Positions 1 to 6,067 of a DNA stretch of 64,000 nt are shown in pieces. Location of the stretch: positions 2,325,604 through 2,389,603 of the forward strand of contig NZ_CP072934.1 in the NCBI RefSeq assembly GCF_024453815.1. Reading direction: 5' to 3'. Under the pieces are notes generated by a model. The model had not been told where the DNA came from and did no database searches. It worked only from the letters and a program-made list of their open reading frames with translations. The translations under genes and the position numbers were made by a program. The DNA comes from Corynebacterium pseudogenitalium (GTDB taxonomy: Bacteria > Actinomycetota > Actinomycetes > Mycobacteriales > Mycobacteriaceae). How positions within the stretch are numbered: the stretch's first letter is position 1; every line of letters starts with the position of its first letter.

Positions 1-1436
1 GACATCGACTGCGTATCGACGCCATCAAGGAGAATCTGACCCGAGTCGATGTCGTAGAAGCGCATCAACAGGTTGACCAGGGTGGTTTTGCCGGCGCCGG
101 TCGGCCCGACGATGGCGACCTTCTGGCCCGGCTGCACCTCCAGGTTGAGGTCCTGGATGAGGGGAGTGTCGGTGTAGGAGAAGTGGACGTCGATAAATTG
201 GACGTGCCCGGAGGCGCGCTTCGGGCTGGTGTGTGACTCGCGGGGTTCCTCGGGGGCGTCGAGGAACTCGAAGACGCGCTCGGCGGACGCGACGCCGCTT
301 TGCACCATCTGAGCCATACCGCCGAGCTCCCCGAGCGGCTGGTTGAACTGACGCGAGTACTGGATGAACGCCGTCGCCGCGCCGAGCGTGAGCGAACCGT
401 TGGCGACCTTCAGACCGCCGAAAACCGCGATGAGGACGTAGGACAGGTAGGAGATGAACTGCATGATCGGCATCATGAGCCCGGAGAGGAACTGCGCGGA
501 GGCGGAGGCGGTGTAGAGGTCGTGATTGCGGGCGTCGAAAATTTCTTGGGAGGCGTCCTGGCGGCCGAAGAGCGTGATCACCTCGTGGCCCGAGAACGAC
601 TCCTCGATGTGCCCGTTGAGCTGGCCCGTTGCGCGCCACTGCTGCTTGAAGTGACGCTGCGACCGCTTGCCGATCACCCCAACCACCAGGCCCGTGAGCG
701 GAATCGAGACGAGGGCAAGCAGGGTGAGCTGCCACGACACCGTAAACATCATCGCCATGATGCCCAGCACCATCAACACCGACTGCAACGCCTGCGACAG
801 CGCCTCCTGCAACGTCTGCTGCACATTATCGACGTCGTTCGTGGTACGCGACAGGATATCGCCGCGCTGGCCGCGGTCGAAGTAGCTCAGCGGCACCCGG
901 TTCAGCTTCGCCTCCACCTGGGCGCGCAGGCGGTAAATCTCGCGCATGACCATGCGGTTGAGCAGGAAACCCTGCAGCCACATCAGCAGGCTGGCGCCGA
1001 GGTAGAGCGCCAACACCGCCAGGATCAGCGTGCCGAGGCGCGAGAAATCGACGCCCACACCAGGGGTCGCATCCATCCCGGACAGCATGTCCGCGAAGGT
1101 GTCCTGGCCGCCCGCGCGCAACCCCTCAATCACCTGCTCCTGGGTCGCGCCGGCGGGCAAGTGGGCGCCGATCGCGCCCGAAAAGATGACGTCCATGGCG
1201 TGGCCCATCACGCGCGGGGCGTACACATTCAGCCCGACGGATACGCACACCAGCGCCACCACCAGGGCAAACATCGCTTTGTGCGGGGCCAGCAGACCGA
1301 CCAGCCGCTTCGCGGACGGCCAGAAGTTCTTCGCGGAGCGCGGGGCGCCGCCGAAGTGGCCGTCCATGGAGCCCTCGAGCTTCTGGATTTCCTCGTCGGT
1401 CAACTCGACGTGGTCTTTGGCTTGGTTGTTGGCCAT
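1..1436 (-). CDS. ABC exporter subunit, membrane domain fused to ATPase (partial, cut by window edge)
   Basis: Half-transporter with an N-terminal six-helix exporter domain followed by an ATPase domain; 478 residues are visible and the C-terminus runs off the left edge. The Walker A motif GPTGAGKTT lies near the visible end, so the signature motif and Walker B are not in view. The intracellular-loop stretch SYFDRGQRGDILSRTTNDVD is typical of multidrug/lipid exporters. The start ATG overlaps the stop of the upstream exporter gene by one base (TAATG), so the two are translationally coupled and probably form a heterodimer. The partner has a degenerate catalytic site, which suggests this subunit carries the active one. 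The substrate cannot be read from sequence. Confidence 0.93.
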   Translation of the reverse strand, partial: MANNQAKDHVELTDEEIQKLEGSMDGHFGGAPRSAKNFWPSAKRLVGLLAPHKAMFALVVALVCVSVGLNVYAPRVMGHAMDVIFSGAIGAHLPAGATQEQVIEGLRAGGQDTFADMLSGMDATPGVGVDFSRLGTLILAVLALYLGASLLMWLQGFLLNRMVMREIYRLRAQVEAKLNRVPLSYFDRGQRGDILSRTTNDVDNVQQTLQEALSQALQSVLMVLGIMAMMFTVSWQLTLLALVSIPLTGLVVGVIGKRSQRHFKQQWRATGQLNGHIEESFSGHEVITLFGRQDASQEIFDARNHDLYTASASAQFLSGLMMPIMQFISYLSYVLIAVFGGLKVANGSLTLGAATAFIQYSRQFNQPLGELGGMAQMVQSGVASAERVFEFLDAPEEPRESHTSPKRASGHVQFIDVHFSYTDTPLIQDLNLEVQPGQKVAIVGPTGAGKTTLVNLLMRFYDIDSGQILLDGVDTQSM

Positions 1437-3163
1437 TATTTTGCCTCCACAGTCTGCTGGGACCGGACAATTTCCTGATACGTCGGCGAGGACTGCAGCA
1501 GCTCATCGTGGGTGCCGCGGGCAACGATACGGCCGGCGTCGAGGACCAGGATCTGGTCCGCGTTCTGAATCGAGCTGACACGCTGCGCCACCACGATCAC
1601 TGTCGCGTCGGCGACGTGCTCGGCCAGCGCCTTGCGCAGCCGCGCGTCCGTGGTCATGTCGAGGGCGGAGAAAGAGTCGTCGAAGAGGAGGACGCCACGC
1701 TGCTCCACGATCGCGCGCGCAATGCACAGGCGCTCGCGCTGCCCGCCGGACACGTTCGTGCCGCCCTGCGAAATCGGCATCTCGAGGTCATCCACGAAGG
1801 TGGCCTGCGCAATCTCGAGCGCCCGCCACAGCTGCTCATCCGTCGCATCCTGGCTGGCCACACGCAAATTCGACGCCACCGTCCCCGAGAACAAATACGG
1901 TTTCTGCGGCACCATCGCCACCGCATCCACCAGCTGCCCACGGCGTAACGACGCCACATCCCGACCACCAAGCAGCACCCGACCGCCCGTCGGCGCGTAG
2001 AGGCGCGGAATCAACCCCAACAACGTCGACTTACCCGAACCCGTCGAGCCGATAATCGCGGTCGTTTCGCCAGGGTTGGCTTCGAAGGAGATGCCGTCCA
2101 GCACCGGTTCCTCCGCGCCCGGGTACGTGAAGGTCACGTCCTCGAAGGTGACGGTGCTGTTTGTCAGGGCGTCGGGGTCGGAGGGGGCGTCGACAAGCGG
2201 TTCGGTCAGCGACGGCTCGTGCTTCAGCACCTCCGTGATACGGGTGGCGCACACCAGGGCACGCGGGAGCATCATCGCCATGAACGCGCCCATCATCACC
2301 GCGGCGAGGATTTGTAGGAGGTACTGCAGGAACGCCGTCAACGACCCGACCTGCACCTCACCCGCGTCCACACGGTGGCCGCCGAACCAGAGGACCGCCG
2401 CCGTCGCCAAGTTCAGGATGAGCATGATCACCGGGAACATCATCACAAACAAATTGCCGATCCGCAGACTCAACCGCGTGAGGTCGGCGTTGGCGGCGTC
2501 GAAACGCTCGGACTCGAACTCCTCCCGCGTAAACGCGCGGACCACGCGCACGCCCGCGATCTGCTCGCGGAGCACGCCATTAATATGGTCAATCTTCGAC
2601 TGCATCGAGCGGAACAACGGAAGAAGGAGGCCGATCAGCGCCGCCACAACCACCGCCAACACGACTACGGAGACGGCGACCAGCCAGCTCATCCCCGGAT
2701 CCTCCCGAACCGCCATGACCACGCCGCCGACCATCATGATCGGCACCGCCACCATAAAGTTCAAGAACATCAAGAACACCTGCTGGACCTGCTGCACGTC
2801 ATTCGTCCCGCGCGTAATCAGCGTCGCCGAGCCGAAGTGCGACATATCCTCCGCCGAGAACCGCGACACCCGACCAAACACTTCCTCGCGGATATCGCGG
2901 CCCGTGCCCATCGCGGCCCTCGACCCGAACCAGACGGCCGCACACGCCGCGATCACCTGTACAAACGCCACAGCAAGCATCACGCCGCCGGTACGCCAGA
3001 TGAAGGGGACGTCACCTTGGGAGACGCCTTCGTCGATAATTTTTGCGTTCAGGCTGGGCAGGTAGAGCGTCGCCGCAGTCGTGATTGCCTGCAGCAACAC
3101 CACCGCGAGCATCGCGCCGCGGTACGGGCGCGCGTGCCTGCTGAGGAGCCTTAGAAGGTCCAT
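1436..3163 (-). CDS. ABC exporter subunit with degenerate ATPase site
   Basis: 575-residue half-transporter: six membrane helices in the first ~310 residues, then an ATPase domain with Walker A STGSGKST, signature NVSGGQ and Walker B LLFDD followed by SFSALD. The catalytic glutamate that normally follows Walker B is aspartate, the hallmark of the inactive site in heterodimeric exporters of the TM287/288 and BmrCD type. The start at 3163 is chosen because AAGGAC precedes it at good spacing and because MDLLRLL opens the membrane domain; longer readings upstream show no homology-like sequence. It is first in a two-gene minus-strand operon with the gene ending at the window edge. A possible -10 (TACAAT) lies at 3201-3206. 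Confidence 0.93.
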   Translation of the reverse strand: MDLLRLLSRHARPYRGAMLAVVLLQAITTAATLYLPSLNAKIIDEGVSQGDVPFIWRTGGVMLAVAFVQVIAACAAVWFGSRAAMGTGRDIREEVFGRVSRFSAEDMSHFGSATLITRGTNDVQQVQQVFLMFLNFMVAVPIMMVGGVVMAVREDPGMSWLVAVSVVVLAVVVAALIGLLLPLFRSMQSKIDHINGVLREQIAGVRVVRAFTREEFESERFDAANADLTRLSLRIGNLFVMMFPVIMLILNLATAAVLWFGGHRVDAGEVQVGSLTAFLQYLLQILAAVMMGAFMAMMLPRALVCATRITEVLKHEPSLTEPLVDAPSDPDALTNSTVTFEDVTFTYPGAEEPVLDGISFEANPGETTAIIGSTGSGKSTLLGLIPRLYAPTGGRVLLGGRDVASLRRGQLVDAVAMVPQKPYLFSGTVASNLRVASQDATDEQLWRALEIAQATFVDDLEMPISQGGTNVSGGQRERLCIARAIVEQRGVLLFDDSFSALDMTTDARLRKALAEHVADATVIVVAQRVSSIQNADQILVLDAGRIVARGTHDELLQSSPTYQEIVRSQQTVEAK

Positions 3164-3477
3164 GAACGGTCCTTTTCTGATTGTGGACGTGGAAAGTTTG
3201 ATTGTAGGCGTCGTTTTTGGAGGGGGACAGGTAGTGATGATGAGTTTGCTCGAGATTTTGTGAACAGAATTGCGTTTTTGCTTGCGCCCCGCTTTTCGCT
3301 TTCCGACGCCCACTTCGCCCCCACCGCGCCAACCGGGTACCATGGAACGCGGTCAGTCACCATTGCCTGTCACATTGCTAGTCTCTCTAGCCTCTGATGA
3401 CAGCAACAGCGTGACGACCTCCTTTCGGGTCTGGTGGGGCCCGAACCTAAAGGGCCTGGTGGGGCCCATGGTAGGGC

Positions 3478-3514
3478 AGCCCGCGCGGTACTACGGTACG
3501 GCGCGGGCTGTTTT
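3478..3514 (+). terminator. Orphan terminator/attenuator-like hairpin
   Basis: Nine-base-pair stem AGCCCGCGC/GCGCGGGCT with an inner GTAC/GTAC pairing, followed by GTTTT. It is preceded by two direct copies of CTGGTGGGGCCC at 3431-3442 and 3456-3467, also able to pair. No gene follows for over 700 bases on this strand, so it looks like a leader or terminator separated from its gene. Confidence 0.5.
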
Positions 3515-3592
3515 GGTTGGGGGGTTGGTTTGCTGACTGCTGACTTTTGACGGCTTCCCCGGTCTGGCAGTCTGGTTGTCTGGTCCGCCCTA

Positions 3593-3730
3593 GAATTGTT
3601 CCCCGGACCTGCAAGTCTCGGGAACTTTCTTCATGGACATGCGTCGCCACCTGGGGAAACTAGAGTGTTAGTCGACGGGAGTGGGCCTAAAACCCAAAAT
3701 GGTTCCCGGGCGCAGAACTGAACTTTTTTG
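3593..3730 (+). repeat. 134-bp dispersed repeat with inverted ends, copy A
   Basis: Shares long identical blocks with 15175-15307 (inverted) and 16381-16514 (same orientation), including CATGCGTCGCCACCTG, GTCGACGGGA and GGTTCCCGGGCGC. Intact copies have inverted ends GAAAAGTTCCC/GGGAACTTTTTC and a hairpin at each end; this copy has decayed ends (GAATTGTTCCCC and GAACTGAACTTTTTT). It has no coding capacity, so it is MITE-like. Confidence 0.75.
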
Positions 3731-3755
3731 TTGGGTCGCGAAGCGGTGGTTCGCG

Positions 3756-3784
3756 TTGGATATGACACGGAAAGGCCATATACT
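3756..3784 (+). promoter_or_regulatory. Promoter of candidate small RNA
   Basis: TTGGAT, 17 bases, TATACT: a good housekeeping-type promoter. No protein gene starts downstream within 2 kb on this strand; an intrinsic terminator follows about 45 bases after the -10. Confidence 0.55.
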
Positions 3785-3790
3785 GGGACA

Positions 3791-3859
3791 AGTGAAACGG
3801 GAAAACGCCCGTACAATACAGGTCACGGGCCCTCACTTTCGTGAGGGCCCGCCCTTTTT
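3791..3859 (+). ncRNA. Candidate small structured RNA
   Basis: About 70 bases between a good promoter and a strong intrinsic terminator. The 5' part can form a hairpin ACGGG/CCCGT. The 3' end is a ten-base-pair stem GGGCCCTCAC/GTGAGGGCCC with a TTTC loop (3827-3850), followed by GCCCTTTTTG. There is no plausible ribosome-binding site with a short reading frame. The position between repeat copy A and the distal end of the CRISPR array is notable, but no function can be inferred. Start estimated from the -10. Confidence 0.5.
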
Positions 3860-4128
3860 GTTGGGGTGGCCGGGTCATGGCCGGATATTCTCGGGAGTAT
3901 CGATCAGGGTCGACCTGCAACAAACGAATTCGATCCGAGGAGAGGCCGTCGGTCGCTCGTGGCCAATTAGGCAGCGGGGCCCTCCTTCGATGAGGCGTGC
4001 TGGCTGAATTCTCACAACAAATGGCTTGCTACGGCAGAAAATGTATGAATCCTATAACTGCCAAAAGAGCAAGCGACCGCACCAGCACGGGGAACACCCT
4101 TGAAAACGTATTGCGTTGAGGTTCAACA

Positions 4129-4268
4129 AGCTCATACCCCGCAAGCACATGGAACGCTAAAGGTCTCACGGTTCTGATCGCGCCAATTAGCCAGAACCGC
4201 GACGTACCTCGTCACAATGTCTCAGAAAAGAACACACTATGTGGCTCCCCCACCCGCTCGGGGTGCAC
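4129..4268 (-). repeat. Decayed CRISPR repeats beyond the distal end of the array
   Basis: Two eroded repeat-like segments. 4243-4268 keeps GGCTC, a CCCC/GGGG stem and a terminal GCAC, and lies 59 bases from the first intact repeat. 4129-4156 keeps GCTCAT and CCCCGCAAGC. They are best read as old, degraded repeats at the trailer end. Confidence 0.4.
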
Positions 4269-4301
4269 GGCACGCCAGGCATCCCGATCCAAACCGTGCT
4301 G

Positions 4302-5793
4302 GGCTCATCCCCGCAGGCGCGGGGAAGACGGAAACTTAAGCCCTACCGCCCATCAGACCAGAGGCTCATCCCCGCAGGCGCGGGGAGGATATTTGGGCCC
4401 GCCCACTCGATACCGGCGAGGGCGGCTCATCCCCGCAGGCGCGGGGAGGACCGCACCTGGTACCAGTTCGGGGCGGGGTTGATGGGCTCATCCCCGCAGG
4501 CGCGGGGAGGACTCTGCTGTTGGGTATGCGTCAATTCCGGTGACGGGCTCATCCCCGCGAGCGCGGGGAGGACGGAGTCGGTGACTCCACAGTGGTTGGC
4601 GCATTGGGCTCATCCCCGCGAGCGCGGGGAGGACTCGACCACGACCTACGAGAAGCCCTTCGAATCGGGCTCATCCCCGCGAGCGCGGGGAGGACACCAT
4701 CATTGACCACAACGCCGCCCAGGGTGTGGGCTCATCCCCGCGAGCGCGGGGAGGACGGGGTATGTGATGCATTTTGCGCGGGGGTTTTGGGCTCATCCCC
4801 GCGAGCGCGGGGAGGACTCGAGTTCCTTACTCATTGATTAGCTCCTTTGCGGCTCATCCCCGCGAGCGCGGGGAGGACTAGAGCGTCTTGAGTGGGTTGA
4901 GTTCGCGGTGGGGCTCATCCCCGCGAGCGCGGGGAGGACTTGGATACGTCAAGCATCTGCGCCGAAGACGCGGGCTCATCCCCGCGAGCGCGGGGAGGAC
5001 CTTGCCTTACACCTAGTATTCTATGTTACTAGGGGCTCATCCCCGCGAGCGCGGGGAGGACGCGGTGTCATTACGCACAAGGCGGACAACGCCGGGCTCA
5101 TCCCCGCGAGCGCGGGGAGGACTTGGAGCATCTAATCGCGCAGAATGATGTGCTGGGCTCATCCCCGCGAGCGCGGGGAGGACTTAGGCAAGATGTTCGC
5201 GTGGACTGGTGACCCGGGCTCATCCCCGCGAGCGCGGGGAGGACTCGACGCCGAAGTTGATGCGGCCTTCTTCGGTGGGCTCATCCCCGCGAGCGCGGGG
5301 AGGACGATGATACGCCAATCGTGCGTCAGACCTACATGGGCTCATCCCCGCGAGCGCGGGGAGGACTGGAAGTACGGCGCGGGCTGCTTCACGTGCTTGG
5401 GCTCATCCCCGCGAGCGCGGGGAGGACGACACCTGGCGCGGGGTGGAGTTCCTGCGTTGGGGCTCATCCCCGCGAGCGCGGGGAGGACTTTTTGCGCATT
5501 CAATGAACGCCTCCAAATCGGGGCTCATCCCCGCGAGCGCGGGGAGGACGTTCGTGTTGTACAGCTCTGCTTGGTAGCGGGGGGCTCATCCCCGCGAGCG
5601 CGGGGAGGACTGCGGTTTTGACTCGTTTTCCCTGTTGGTACCGGGCTCATCCCCGCGAGCGCGGGGAGGACAAAAGGCCCGCGTGGGGGATTTGATTCAT
5701 GTTGGGCTCATCCCCGCGAGCGCGGGGAGGACAAAAGGCCCGCGTGGGGGATTTGATTCATGTTGGGCTCATCCCCGCGAGCGCGGGGAGGAC
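4302..5793 (-). CRISPR. Type I-E CRISPR array, 25 repeats and 24 spacers
   Basis: Repeats of 28 bases occur at an exact 61-base period from 4302 to 5766, with 33-base spacers; the core is CCCCGCGAGCGCGGGG. In 22 of 25 repeats the flanking plus-strand base is G, so a 29-base repeat ending in C in the transcribed direction is equally valid. The reverse complement ends in GGGGATGAGCC, the usual I-E 3' end, so the array is read leftward. This agrees with an AT-rich leader and a leftward promoter at the right end, and with variant repeats at the left: the four at 4302-4512 read GCAGGCGC, and the first two also differ at the end. Spacers 5672-5704 and 5733-5765 are identical. Confidence 0.98.
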
Positions 5794-5852
5794 ACTTGCT
5801 GAGCTGCAAGTTTTGGAGCCTGTACCGCATTCTACATACGACTTGCTCTCGA

Positions 5853-5929
5853 AACATAGCCCCGCAAACGCGGGGATTATTATCAGCCCCAAATTTACAA
5901 GGGCTCATCCCTGCTTCCGCGGGGCTAAT
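5853..5929 (-). ncRNA. Candidate crRNA-like regulatory guide (CreR/CreA-type)
   Basis: Read leftward: a degenerate repeat (5929-5902) that keeps the crRNA 5'-handle bases GATGAGCC; a spacer-like stretch of about 20 bases starting TTGTAAATTTGGG; then a second degenerate repeat (5880-5853) with an intact CCCCGC/GCGGGG stem for Cas6e. The first 13 bases match 5989-6001 except at position 6. The target has AAC as PAM and overlaps the cas3 -35 box. crRNA-like RNAs that guide repression of cas genes or toxin genes through partial seed pairing are described for several type I systems; assigning this one is inference. It sits at the leader end, where decayed old repeats are not expected. Confidence 0.6.
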
Positions 5930-5933
5930 TTCA

Positions 5934-5962
5934 AATCTAATACCGCTGGAAACAACGTCCAA
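5934..5962 (-). promoter_or_regulatory. Leftward promoter for the guide-like RNA and array
   Basis: On the minus strand: TTGGAC (5962-5957), 17 bases, TAGATT (5939-5934). The predicted start is about seven bases further, at the first base of the degenerate repeat ending at 5929, so the transcript would begin with the guide-like unit and run through the leader into the array. Confidence 0.6.
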
Positions 5963-6008
5963 ACACGACATTCGGCATTGTAATTAACTTGTACATTTGG
6001 GTTACGGG

Positions 6009-6037
6009 TTGCACCGATGTGAAAAGACTGTTATAAC
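6009..6037 (+). promoter_or_regulatory. cas operon promoter
   Basis: TTGCAC (6009-6014), 17 bases, TATAAC (6032-6037), giving a start near 6044 and a leader of about 24 bases before the cas3 ATG. The -35 lies within the 32-base protospacer that would begin at 5989. Confidence 0.6.
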
Positions 6038-6067
6038 TTGAAGCAACATCGACAAAAGGATTTAAAC

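Larger units (their letters stand above)
5794..6067. promoter_or_regulatory. CRISPR leader and divergent cas promoter region
   Basis: AT-rich segment between the array and cas3. From left to right it holds the leader proper (5794-5852), two degenerate repeats with a spacer-like insert (5853-5929), a leftward promoter (5934-5962), a possible Cascade target with AAC PAM (5986-6001 and onward), the rightward cas promoter (6009-6037) and the cas3 ribosome-binding site (AAAAGGA, 6054-6060). Confidence 0.75.

Noticed and set aside
3421..3514. T-box riboswitch
   Set aside because: GG-rich TGGTGGGGCC stretches are suggestive, but no proper T-box consensus, specifier stem or downstream synthetase gene is present.
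5794..5852. A creT-like mini toxin gene beside the guide-like RNA
   Set aside because: No start codon with ribosome-binding site and no short frame stands out; the guide match points to the cas3 promoter instead.
4239..5983. Long open frames across the CRISPR array with repeated LIPASAGRT or SSPRARGG segments
   Set aside because: They are translations of the repeat unit; the 61-base period keeps no single frame and there is no ribosome-binding site.
6038..6067. TTG start adding ten residues to Cas3
   Set aside because: It begins at the promoter -10, while ATG 6068 has a good ribosome-binding site.
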